Source: Glycine soja (lineage: Eukaryota > Streptophyta > Magnoliopsida > Fabales > Fabaceae). From it: DNA of 64,000 nt. A model generated the notes under the pieces. That model saw nothing but the letters and a program-made list of their open reading frames with translations, searched no databases and was not told where the DNA came from. Positions 37,294 through 49,334 of this stretch are shown piece by piece. The stretch is taken from NCBI RefSeq assembly GCF_004193775.1, contig NC_041004.1:31706411-31770410 (forward strand), read 5' to 3'. A program made the translations under genes and the position numbers. The first letter of the stretch is position 1. Every line of letters begins with the position of its first letter.

Positions 37294-39920
37294 ATGCTAT
37301 GCTATGTATGATTGTATGGTGAACCAACAAAAAAAAAAAAAAGAGTTTTGCTTTAGCAGCAATGTGAAACAAAGTGAGTGGAGAAAAGGGGCATCTCAAG
37401 TTGAAGGAAAGACTAAAAAGTTGATGAATCGGCTTAAATGGAGAAGATAGGGAAGAAAGGTGTTACTGGATATGGGTTTGCAGTGCAAAGAGGACACAAA
37501 AGGACTCAAAGGGGGTCCCATGTAGCCGTTATCTCTTCTGTCATTCAATATTTTCCTAAAAATGCTACGCATTTTCAACAAATGTAATTCACTGGGTCCC
37601 ATATGGTTCCCACATTACTGTGATTATGTTGCCAAAGATTTTTAGTGAATTTTTAATTTGATTTTTAGTGAAATTTTAATTTGATTTTTCATCTTAGTTC
37701 CATTCATCTTCTACCAATAATATTATTAGTTGTTGGTATGAATGATATTAGATTCAATTATTTTAAGTAAGATATCAGATTTAAATGTTATACATAAAAA
37801 ATATAATTAGAATAGAAAAAATTTTCTGAACTTAGTGAGTCAAATTCTCCAATAAAAATTAATTATTAATAAATATTTTATATCAATACTATAAAAAAAA
37901 TAATCCATCCATCCATTTTTCTTATTGACATACGGATCCTCTGCAGCTGGGCAATAACTGCAGGAGGTGCAGTTTAATCTGTCACCATACATTCTTCTCT
38001 ATTTGACTGTTTTATTTTTCAATTAATATTTTATGTAAGTTATGCATTAATGGTTAAGATTCATGTAGATTAAAAAATATCAAAAGCATCTACCTCAATT
38101 GATTCAATTGGTTTGAATAATATATGTTAGTGTTATAATTTATAAACTAACTAACACCGTATTCAATGTAGGTAAAAGATGGACTGTTGAAGATTATTTT
38201 TTTAACAAAAATATTTTAATAAAATTAACTTTTAATAAATATTATTATCTTGAAATAATGATTCTTCTTCATCTGTACAAAAAAATTTAAATGTGGATCA
38301 ATTGTTGGCTGATAGACAATTAAAAAAAATCATGCATGAAGATAAAATAAACATAGATTGAGTTGTTTGATAGAGAATTTTTTTGACAAATATTGTCATA
38401 TTAAGAGAGTTTAACTTATTTAATCGAACAAAATGTGAGTTATAATAAAAAATAGACAATTATTCTGTACATTAAACAATTTTTTTAGTTTAAATAAAAC
38501 ATCGTAAATAATTTATAGTTTAAAAAGGATAATTAAAAAAATATTTCTATAATATAAGTTATTAAAATTTAGATAAAAAATCGATTCAAATAATTTGGAA
38601 ATTTTAAAATAAAATAAAATGAGATTAAATAAATATAAAACCACAGATCATTAGAAAAATGAAAGCATGATAAAAAAAATTCTTGTTTAAAAGCATAAAT
38701 TATATTTATATAAGTTGATTATTTCTTAATTTTACTTTTACGTCATACTTATCATAACATATAATTATTATATGTTAATAAAAATACATAAAAATGTGAA
38801 TTTTTATTTTAAATGGACTAAGAATAACATCACTATTTATGTATTCTTAAAATATTAAATATACTTGTTAAGAAAAATATAAATAATGTTTACTACTTTT
38901 TAATAATACAGTCAATTATGATCGTTGGATTCTCATTTTTGGTTACAGATTTGGTGGTGATAATACTTTACAATGTACCCAAATCCTGTCAATATATGAT
39001 CTATAACTAGGAAGACCATTTCATAGCTTGTTTGTATATAACAATGGATACAGGAATTGAGTAAAAGGAATAAGGAACTTCCTATAAAAGCTATTGAAAC
39101 TTATCAAAAGTGTATTGGGAATTTAACGTTTCTCATTTTAATTGGTACAAAGAGATAAATTATGAATCAATTCATACAAAGTTATTTTAACTTTAATAGT
39201 TTAATGTTTCATACTTTGATTTTAACACATGTAAAGATAATAAAAAATTTATAAATTTTATTTTATTTTTAATATAAAAGTAAATAAAAAAAAAAGATTT
39301 AGTAACTCATTTATAGTTACAAATTTTTGTCCTTTAAGTTCCTCAACTTAAAAATACCTCTTTTTAGTCTACGCATAATTTTTCATCTTTTTTAGTCTTC
39401 AGACATATTATTTTAAAAGTTTAATATATACACACTTATATTATTATTCAACTACAACTTATTATTTGAATTATTTTAAGATAATTATTTTAAAAGTCAG
39501 CAAACATATCTTATATGATAAATTGTGATTGTATGATTATGTAAAACTTTTTAAATTATAAGTACATATTTTTTTCGTATTTTAATTCCTTTAAATTTCT
39601 ATAATGAGGATTACAAGGAATTAAAAATGATACACGTGAAGATTAAAAAGAAATGTTTTTAAGTATGAGTATTGAAAGAGATAACTTTTGTAACTCTTAG
39701 ACTAAAGGAGTAGTTAACCCTAAAAATAAATATTGGAGGCACAAATTCAATTTACTCATTTGCCATATATCCTTTGTAGATTTTATGCAGAAATGACCAC
39801 AAGTCACGAGTTAACATAATCATTCATTAACAAATATATAAGCGTAGCTCCAAATTAATTTGTGTACATTGACATGAATATAACCTATCTGAAGTAACAT
39901 ACTTGATGCACATACATACA
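37294..39920. other. GPI-protein gene upstream region and intergenic DNA
   Basis: The first few hundred bases must include the promoter and 5' untranslated region of the GPI-anchored protein gene; no specific element can be defended. From about 37620 on the sequence is AT-rich and stop-rich, with no recognised gene or repeat. Confidence 0.6.
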
Positions 39921-40477
39921 TGCACAGTACATGAATTTCTTCTGCTTTGGGGGTATTAGGATACAATGAACACCTAAAAGTATCCCTCCATTTCAGTGCT
40001 GGCCGTGAACTGTACAGATCAAAATTGCTATTATATATACTGAAACAATTTTAACTTATCTCTTGTGTAGAATTCCTTTTTGGTATCATTATCCATGCCA
40101 TCTCATGAAATCTTTTGACCCCATTTTTCATCTTCTCAAGAACACTCAAAGGGATCTCATGATTGACCACCTGAAAGAAACCCCATGTTTCAGATGCTTC
40201 CTTGACTATGTCAGAAAGCCCGTGGCGTTTGTCTATATATATATATATATATACATATATATCTGCCAGGTCTATAACTGGAATAATTAACATTGCAAGT
40301 GTTGCCTAAATTTGAGGCTTTTTTTCTCAAATTTGTCAGGTTGGTGATGGAATAAGATAGGGACCTTCTTAGCACCTACATCAACAAGCCCTTTCACACC
40401 AGCTTTTGTTTCATCAAATATAATGCTTTGCGTTCACTCAATATAAATTCATATTCTGGCTTAGTTGTCACTTCCAT
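39921..40477 (-). pseudogene. Dioxygenase pseudogene copy A (ACC-oxidase-homolog type), exon 1 only
   Basis: The minus strand encodes the first exon of a 2-oxoglutarate/Fe(II) dioxygenase of the ACC-oxidase-homolog group. It starts with ATG at 40475-40477, then KAGVKGLVD, IIPVIDLADI, SETWGFFQVVNHEIPL, GVKRFHEM and NSNFDLYSSRP. Frameshifts occur near 40430, 40330 and 40090. An AT microsatellite (40232-40262) has grown inside the segment after DLADI. No exon 2 or 3 follows. The catalytic residues would lie in the missing exons, so the copy is dead. Confidence 0.85.
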
Positions 40478-42253
40478 TTTTCTTCTATTAGTAGTTGTCT
40501 TGGAACTAGAAGTATGAGTAGAAGATCCAAGGAAGATAGAGAAAAAGACAAGTGTTTAGATTGGTCTATGATATCCTTTTGGATATTCTACTGCTCTAAT
40601 AGTTAATGTGTGATGGAGAATGGTTAGAGCAAGCTGCAACAGAAACGGTCCCAATGGTCACCCCATCTCTCTTGGATTGTGAAACGTTCATAATTAGACA
40701 AAATAGTTGAGTCATCTTATAATTGGTTTGCATATATAATGTCACATGAGCTGACAAAATCGTCAACTCATCTTGTTGTTCGTTGTTGGTTACAACGGAA
40801 AGTATTTCTTAAGAAAGTATAATCTATATTATATATAAGAAAAATTTCGGGATTGCCCTTATTGATAAAAAAAACATTGCAGAAAATTGGATAAGCTAAT
40901 TTGATTATATACAAGAATAATGATATTTGAAAACTCTCATTTTTTTTCTATTTCTATCACATCATATCAAAGAATCACCTATATATTACTCACTCCTATA
41001 TATATATAAAGAAAAGAGAGATCAAATTAAATTGGTATAACTTTGATAAATTATTATATTATTTAATAACTTTTAATTGAATAATATTTTCTTAAATTGT
41101 TTGATTAATTTTTTTATACATAAATTATATATACAAAATTTAATATTAGTCTAAAAAATTGTTATCTCATTCATAGATATTAAAACTAACATAATATAAA
41201 CTTTTTAAATTATATTGGATCATTTAATTATGTTCTTATTACAGTTTAATTTTTTAAAAATTTGACAAATACAATCTTGATAATATATAGATATAAATCA
41301 ATTGTTTGATCAATAAAAATCACATTCTATATTAATTTATAAAATAATATAATTATTTAAATTACACCCCTACATTCTATATATAATATAGGGATTTGTT
41401 AACCTATCCACCCTTATATATTACTTTAGTTTATTATTAATTACGTGAGGGGGTTATTTGGCATCATATTCTATCTGATTGATGAGTGGTCTAACAACAA
41501 CAAAACCTTCTAATATTGTTTGAGAATAAAAATGATTGAGCTAAAAAATGAGTAACACTAACAGAATTGCATAGAAATATTCCAAATTTCATAAAATGAT
41601 TTATTTGTCTCTCTTTAGATGCACACAAACCAGATTGCATATTGGGAGACTACATAAGCTCCCACCCTAGATCCTAGTTGGAGTGGCAAACAATAAGATT
41701 TCTAGATTCTAATTGACTTCTTATCTAATGCTTTATCATGTTTCCTTTGGGATAGTTTTCTTAACAAACAATCTCTTCCAAGCAAAGCATGCTGATTGAT
41801 AACCAATTCTTGCTTCCATAAAATCACTCTTAGATAAATATTTGTTGGTATAGATAGTACAAGAACCACGACCCTCTTGAGCCCATGAACTTAAATGATC
41901 ACAAACATGTACAGGATGCTTTCTGTCTCGTAAAACTCAATTAATCACAAATAAAATTAGTCTGAGATGTGCGAATTCACATTGCCCCATCAAGGACTTA
42001 CCCAGTGTAATGCAAAGTCCCCCGAGATATAACTGACTCGTCTCGAAATAATTGGGACAAATATAACTAGCAAGCAAAAATTGACAGTAACCCAAGAGAA
42101 GAGGGAGAGGTCTATTTAATTTTGAAAATTTCTCATTTATTTCAGGTAAACGTACATAATTTTTGGAGTTTAAAGGACTATATTGCAATGATGTCATACA
42201 TATATACACAAATTAATTATCCTGCCTTTTCATAAATTCATGTACATTTAACA
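40478..42253. other. Intergenic DNA between dioxygenase copies
   Basis: AT-rich spacer between copy A and the 3' end of copy B. No coding frame or repeat is supported. Confidence 0.6.
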
Positions 42254-42345
42254 AGGGAGTTTAACTCAGTTGGTTAAACACGGGTGTGTGAGTCTTGTAA
42301 ATCCTCCTGGTATGGTGTTCAATTTCCACCGATAAAAAAAGAAGA
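42254..42345 (+). mobile_element. tRNA-derived SINE-like fragment
   Basis: A box A-like TAACTCAGTTGG (42262-42273) and a box B-like TGTTCAATTTCC (42316-42327) are spaced as in a tRNA gene and followed by GATAAAAAAAGAAG. It does not fold as an intact tRNA and box B deviates from consensus. A short tRNA-derived SINE or tRNA pseudogene is therefore the best reading. Confidence 0.55.
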
Positions 42346-45300
42346 AGAAGTCATGTACCATGTCCATCAGAGCTTTTCCTTTTGTACATTTCCTAGATCA
42401 AATCCTGTAATGTGTAAGGGCACTAGTACCATCCAGTCCTTTTGCAAAATAGTAGGCTTCATAGTCACCAGTGTTCCTGAATTTGGGAGGATTTTCTTCT
42501 GATAATAGTTCCTTTACAGGTCCACAAAACTTTAAGGATGCCTTGGCACTTGGACTGAAAAAGCATGCGACAGATATTCTGGGACCAACATGATTTACAA
42601 TCACTCTGTGTTCAGCACTCTTCAATCTATCGTTTGTTATAAACTGTAATTCGAACAGACAAACAAATTGGCTACATGGTTACATCTAATAAGTAATAAC
42701 GCTCATTCAAATAACAATAGATAAAAACAATAAGTCATGTCTCACTAGGTGGGAACAAAACATGGATCAAATGAGTGGTTCTGACTCTATCATTCAATTA
42801 TAACAAGAAAATGGCAAAATGAAAGCTATTTTGTAGCTGACATTCCCTCCACAAAATGGGGATATATGCATATACTATTGTTTGTTTAGGGGTGAGATCA
42901 TTGAGGGTTTGAGGGATGTAGGTTATGTAGAAGTACTCAATTTACTCATACAGTAAGGAAACTTATAAGGCACAGAAATACATAGTAATATAGCATCTCT
43001 AGCAATGAAGCAAAATGGAAGATTGGATACACAATATAATTTCAAATGGCATGGTTTGTCCTTACAAGAAATGCTAACAACATTCTCTCTAATACATTCT
43101 TTCCAACACACTCTATCTAATATACTCCTCCCAGCATATTTTGTATTATTGGTTGAAATTCATGTAAGTCCCATTTGTTCTGTCGCACTCTTGTGATTGT
43201 CCTATTTTAGTAGCATTAGCTTATAATACATTATACAGGACAAATTCTTATTACTTCATCGTAAGTGTCGTGCCATGATCAATTGTTTAAGTTAACTTTT
43301 ATCTTTTCCCAACTTCCCTTAGAAAATGAAGCCATAGATGTAACTAGTATCCATCATACATTAATAAAAGTTGCAGGAAATAACCAAATAACTGAAAACT
43401 TGCCTGCAAAAGATCACCGATATTAATTACGAAAGTGCCAGGTACAAGGGGGTATATCAATCCACTTGTCTTCATATCTTACTTGGAGGCCATCAATATG
43501 ATCCTGGAGAAGCACTGTGAAGAAATCATTGTCTGAATGCATGGTGGTTCCCGTAGTCAAATCTGGTTCAGGACATGAAGGATAATAATGGCAAAGAGCA
43601 AATAGCCCCTCAGCACATCCTATATCTTTCAGATAGTTTGGACTCAGACCCAAAGCTTCTGAAAACAACTCAAGCAGTAAAATCCCAAGTTTCATTATGT
43701 GCTTCCTGTATTTCAGCAGTATATCTCTGCAAGAGTATGCAATCAATCAGAAGGGTTGAAATTCAATTTTAGACCTTTTCAATTTGTGTCAGTTAGCTTC
43801 TATAGTAGTTAAAATTTTCAAACTTCATCTTTTAACATGTTATATTATGTTAAAATGAACACAAGTCGCAGATTAACACAACCTTTGATTAACAAATTTA
43901 TAAATTTAAGCCTCCAAATTTGTGTACTTTAACCTGAATGAAACCTATCTTTTTTTAGGATGAACTATTAGGAGTTTAATGACCATGCATTGATAGTGTG
44001 AAGTTGTTTTATATTGTCATCCAATCACAAACCACTATTGGTATTATTGTATTACTTTTTAAGGCTACTCTAAAAGTCAACAAATTTACCATACATGATG
44101 AATTATGATTGGATGAAAATGTAAAACTATCATACACTATCTGTGCATAATTTTTTCCTCATATTTTATACTAATTTCCCAAGGTACCAAGATCTATTGA
44201 ATAGTACTAATTTCTCAATCTAGCAGATACTTACTATACATACAAACTTGAAGATCAAACCTCTTACCATAAGGGGCATAGTTATCAATTAATCAAGCTA
44301 CAACATATTGAAAGAAACCTATTTGAAGGAACACATAATTGATACACATACATACCTGCAAACTACAGGAATTTCTTCTGGTTTGGGGGCATCAGGATAA
44401 TACAAATACCAAAAAGAATCCCTCCAATTGATTGATGGCTGTGAGCCATATAGATCAAAATTGCTTTTATACAGAAAGGATTTGGATCTATCTCTTGAAT
44501 AGAATTGTTTCTTGGCTTCAGTATCCATCTCATGAAACCATTTGACACCATTTTTCATCTCCACTAGAACACTCAAAGGGATGTCATGATTGACCACCGG
44601 AAAGAAACCCCATGTTTCAGATGTTTTCTTCACAATATCAACAAGCCCTAGGCGGTTACTTGGATCTTTGTTAATAATTGCAAGGTCTATGATTGGAATA
44701 ATATGGCTTGTGTTGCCTATATTTGAAGCCTTCTCAAACTTCTCAGGTTGGTGATGAAGCTAGGAACATCCTTAACACCTGCATCAACGGTAACATCTAG
44801 TTTTTTTTTTTTTGTAAAATAAATAAAATGAGTTTTATTTAAAAATTAATAAAATTTTTAGAAATTAAAAAATTAGAGCAAATATTTTTTGTTAATTAAA
44901 ATAAGGATTTTATAGTATTAGAAAATAAATAGAATAAGATGATGTTTTAGAAAATAAATGGATGTTTTAATTAGTTATTTATTTAATGAAAAAGTAAAAT
45001 AGAATTTTTTTTATAAAATAATAAAATAAAGAAAAAATAGAGTAAATAATAGCCTCAGAGTACCCTAAATATAGATAGAGTAGGTCAGTTTTTACAATTA
45101 CCATAAGTCTCTACACTCTTCCTCCCAAATTCGTTATCTTTTCTTACTCTTTCAAAATCCTTTCTTTTTTCGCATACACTCAAATCTATCCCAATAAAAT
45201 TAAGATATCGGACTTGTTAACTGTTGGATCATCCTGAAATTTGGACAAAACCTTTGGAAATGACTTTCTTTCATTTCCACCGTTCAGATTTTCAAAATAA

Positions 45301-45803
45301 TATTTGTAGAGAGAGAAATGACCTTCACACTGAGACAGTAAAATTAAGACTTCAATCCCTTCTCTTTCTCTCTAACGTTGGGAAACCCTAGTAAAGCAAC
45401 CAAAGGAAAAGCTTGAGGAATGTTAGGAAATCGCTAGAGACACCGCCATCGCTGCCAGACTACACATGTGAGTCTGCTTAGAAGTAAGGGATGAGTTTAT
45501 CGCAATTGAGGTTAATTTTGGAGTATTTTTATGCGCTTCAATTTTACCTGTACAATGATAACTACAAATTTCTCATGTTTGCCGGGTTAATTGATGCCCT
45601 GATAGGAATTGGATGGTTTAATTGAGTGTTTGACTTTGAATGTTAGAAACATAGAAATTTGAGAATTCTTGATTCTTGCATGTTTTCTTGAAATTGATTG
45701 AGGGGTTTTGTTCCCCATTATGTGATCACATTTTTTATGCTATTAACCGAATTAATAAGTGAATGATTATCTGCCTTAAATGTTGAAAGATTGTTATTGT
45801 ATG

Positions 45804-45808
<5 letters not shown>

Positions 45809-45886
<78 letters not shown>
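45809..45886. repeat. (AT)n microsatellite, 78 bp
   Basis: Pure alternating AT run within the LTR-like insertion. Overlapping open frames are repeat artefacts. Confidence 0.95.
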
Positions 45887-45890
<4 letters not shown>

Positions 45891-46010
45891 TATGAGAAGT
45901 GATAATGTGTAAGTGAGAAGTGTGATGGGACATGTGTTGTGAGCAAGTGTGGGATTAATACGTTCCTCAATATGATTATACATGTTATTGTGAAGTGTAA
46001 AGTGATGACA

Positions 46011-46565
46011 TTGAGTTGTGAGTTATGAACTGCACAATCACACAACTGTAAGACCCTCTAAGGGCAACGAGTTTTTGCGTGACTATTATTGTGATTGGAT
46101 CTATTGTGGGAACACGACGAGGTAAATCACTTTGAGACACGATAAGTTAAAATGATTTTGAAAACAAATGAGTAGTTGTGTTTATTGCATAGTTCATAGG
46201 TAAAGTTTGTGTTTGTGCCATGTATATATTAATATTGTGTGATATGTATATGATTCATGAGGTGTGATAACGTATTGTTTGGGATTATAACATTGTGGTT
46301 AAGGTTGATTTTATATGATAAATTGAGTATGTGTTGAATTGTAAGATACATGTGTAGTGAAGTATTGCATGCATTGAGTTGTGAACTATGAACCGTAAAA
46401 TCACACGATTGTAAGACCCTTTAAGGGCGACGAGTATTGTGATAGGATCCACTGTGAGAACCTAACGAGTTTAATCACTTTGAGGCGCAATGAGTTAAAA
46501 TTATTTTGAGATTAATTGAGGAGTCATGTGTTTTGTATAGTTCATAGATAGAGTCTGCGTGTTAA
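46011..46565. repeat. Internal tandem repeat, period 363 bp, in the LTR-like insertion
   Basis: Two similar blocks begin TTGAGTTGTG at 46011 and 46374 and share CACACGA/CACACAA-TTGTAAGACCCT, AGGGC(A/G)ACGAG, ATCACTTTGAG and CATAGTTCATAG. Similarity covers about 190 bases of each period. Confidence 0.8.
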
Positions 46566-46730
46566 AATGTTTTCTAGGTTGGTCTTGATTCAAGAAGGAG
46601 AAGCCTTAACGGACTCTTCAGAGTCTAGGCTTTAGGGGTAAATAGACCCGGTCTGAGTGCTCCTTTAAGACTGTATCGATCCCACATGGTTGGAACATTC
46701 TTACAAAAAAGGGTGACCCTGACTGGTCTC

Positions 46731-47024
46731 TGTTCACGCCCCGGTGTTGCTTGTTATTATGGGTGCGTAAATCTAACCAGCAAGTGTATCGAGTCGTGCA
46801 AGTAATAATAAAACGGTAAGAACCGAGTATCAATCTCAAGGAACTTGTTTCATTTGGTGAACTCTCATTCAATTAGCAGACATTGATATAAAGTCATGTA
46901 AATAGAATTAAATCAAAGATGTATGTGTTGTAAATCTAAAAGAACTACAAATACGCTTATCAAAACGAGAGCGAAAACAGATAATTTTAACGTTGGGTCC
47001 TTCTATTGAGTGCTTGATGTAACT
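46731..47024 (-). repeat. Truncated 3' LTR (final 294 bp)
   Basis: Matches 47948-48241 nearly base for base, starting TGTTCA(C/T)GCC on the plus strand, and stops matching at about 47025, where gag-derived sequence begins. Confidence 0.85.
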
Positions 47025-47574
47025 TGATTGTGGCCTCAACCCATCAATGAAGATATTAAGCTGGATAGGCTCGGAGAATCCGTGAGTTGGAGTTTTCCGT
47101 AGCAAGCTACGAAATCGTTCCAAGGCTTCACTCAATGACTCATCGGGAAACTAATGAAATGATGAAATAACAGCCTTTCCCTCTGCAATTTTTGACTTAG
47201 GAAAATACTTTTTCAGAAATTTTTCCACAACTTCATCCCAAGTCCTTAAGCTATTGCCTTTGAATGAATGCAACCACCTCTTGGCTTCTCCAGATAGTGA
47301 AAATGAAAATAAGTGGAGCCTAATAGCATCTTCTAGCACACCAACAATTCTCACTGTGTTGCATATTTCAATGTATGTTGCTAGATGCGCGTAAGGATCT
47401 TCATTTGACAATCCATGAAACAAATTGTCCTGTATCAGCTGAATAAAAGAATGTGGATAGGTAATGTTTTACGCCTGAACCTCTGGCCGCGCAATGCTAA
47501 TGAAAAACTACGACACAATAGAACTTGAGTAGTCTTCAAGGGTTACTCTTCTTGGTTTCTCTTCAGCCATTATG
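47025..47574 (-). pseudogene. Athila-type Ty3 gag fragment
   Basis: The frame opens near 47574 (MAEEKPRRVTLEDY) and continues through NLFHGLSNEDPYAHL, RLHLFSFSLSGEAKRWL, FLKKYFPKSK and SLSEALERFRSLL, the typical core of a plant Ty3 retrotransposon gag domain. Three in-frame stops interrupt it, near 47505, 47463 and 47151. It ends abruptly at the junction with the truncated LTR. It cannot make capsid protein. Confidence 0.8.
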
Positions 47575-47923
47575 TCGGCTTCAGACACTGCAGTTTTGGA
47601 TTCCCTTGTTTCTGGAAAACTAGAAGACGACTCAGAAGATCGAGGTTCCTCTAGAAATGGTACTGCCCTTTCTTGCAAAAAAATTTCTCCGCCTTTTTGC
47701 GTTGTTTCTTCAGCAAGTAGCTTCAATCTCCAAGTCCAAATCAACCAAATCACCTGCAAAAGATCTACGGCGCATACAAAGCACTAGCAAAAAGAGTGGT
47801 TAACCAATTCAAGAGAAAAAAAACAAATTTCTAAACTAACTAAATATTCATACAAACAAATAATCAACGAATAAAGAATTGATGCCTACAAACTAAACTA
47901 TAGTTCTCCAAATGGGAAGAAGT

Positions 47924-47941
47924 TCCCCAGCAACGACACCA
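47924..47941 (-). other. Retrotransposon primer-binding site, tRNA-Asp type, decayed
   Basis: The minus strand reads TGGTGTCGTTGCTGGGGA. The plant tRNA-Asp 3' end would pair with TGGCGCCGTTGCCGGGGA. The three differences are all C-to-T, as expected from deamination of methylated cytosines. The site lies 6 bases inside the LTR end. Confidence 0.8.
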
Positions 47942-47947
47942 AAACTT

Positions 47948-49334
47948 TGTTCATGCCTCGGTGTTGCTTGTTATTATGGGTGCGTAAATCTAACCGACAA
48001 GTGTACCGAGTCGTGCAAGTAATAATAAAATGGTAAGAACCGAGTATCGATCTCAGGGAACTTGTTTCATTTGGTGAACTCTCATTCAATTAGCAGACAT
48101 TGATATAAAGCCATGTAAACAAAATTAAATCAAAGATGTATGTGCTGTAAATCTAAAAGAACTACAAATACGCTTATCAAAACGAGAGAGAAAACAGATA
48201 ATTAAAATGTTGGGTCCTTTTACTGAGCGCTTGATGTAACTAAAATATTTTTCTCTATTTAATGTTATTTCTGTGTTCTATACTGAAGACTAAAATACCA
48301 ATCACCGATTTCTCGCGTGAATGGACTAATTCTAATTAAACCTCGTTCTCGAATGTCTCGCCGAACTTAGCCTAATTGAACAACATTATGATCACAACAT
48401 AACAAAAACTAAAACCCTGCACTCTATGTCTAGCAATGCAGTTATCTAGCCCTGCTCTATCCAGTTCTAAGGATTAATACATTTTCTAATGCTAAAAATC
48501 CTAACTTTACACACCAATGGGTGATCAGACCAAAACCATGAAATAATTAAGTGCAGATAAAAGCAATGAACACATAAAACAAATTTAAATAGATAGTTAA
48601 GAATTTACATCAAGTTCCAACAGAATTTCCCAACAGAGATACTTAGTCTTCCATCACAAGGCAGCACCTTTAAGCTACAAGATGAGGGTTTAAGAAGAAA
48701 ATAACAGATTACACAGTAGTGGGGATGTCTCCTCCACCTCTAGGAATCTAGAAATTACTCCTAAACCTACAATCCTCTTGAAAGCTGAGATTTTTGGCTT
48801 CCTTGCTATGTTTTGCGCCTCTGTTACGCTCTTTCTTCTTCTTTTCACGCTCTTTCTCTTATTTTTCCAACTTCAGCCTTAAAAAGGGCTTTCTGTCCTC
48901 GAAGGCGCACTTAGCGCCATTTTCGCGCTTAGCACAAGTTAGTGATTATCTGCGAAGTGAGTTGGGCGCGCTTAGCGCATGAAGAGACAAAATCCTCACT
49001 GAGTGAGCTGATGACGCGTTGAGCACGCAGATGCTTCTCAGATTCTCCCAACTCGCTAAGCGAGCTGAGTGCCTCACTTAGTGCATGACTCTCGCTAAGC
49101 GCACAAGCCTCGCTTAGCAAGACACCAGTTGCTAGCCTTCACAAATTTCATCCTTTTTACCTGAAATTGAAGTTGAAACACATTAAATTCATAATGTTGG
49201 GCATTTCTATTGAACAAAATTAAGCTAAACCTAAAAATATGTACAATCCTACAAAAATAACCATAAATTGGGGAAAAGACAAACATTTTATAAAACTTTT
49301 CTATACAAAAGTTAGTCATAAATGACGACTAATA
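47948..49334 (-). repeat. 5' LTR of the nested Athila-like element, 1387 bp
   Basis: Runs from the target duplication at 49335 to six bases before the primer-binding site. It contains a cluster of CGCTTAGCG-type motifs at 48903-49125. Its 3'-terminal part is repeated at 46731-47024. Confidence 0.8.

Larger units (their letters stand above)
46731..49334 (-). mobile_element. Rearranged Athila-like Ty3 element, nested, TSD GTCTC
   Basis: The element is bounded by a perfect 5-bp duplication GTCTC (46726-46730 and 49335-49339). On the minus strand it reads 5' LTR (49334 to 47948, 1387 bp), a 6-base gap, primer-binding site (47941-47924), leader, gag fragment, then the last 294 bases of the 3' LTR (47024-46731). 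Most of gag, all of pol and most of the 3' LTR are missing, with a junction at about 47024/47025. The 3' LTR copy is over 90% similar to the matching part of the 5' LTR by eye. The 5' LTR now begins TATTAG rather than the usual TG, consistent with a single transition. It inserted into the older LTR-like sequence. Confidence 0.85.

Noticed and set aside
42254..42345. A functional tRNA gene
   Set aside because: The arms do not pair into a full cloverleaf and box B deviates from consensus; a tRNA-derived fragment fits better.
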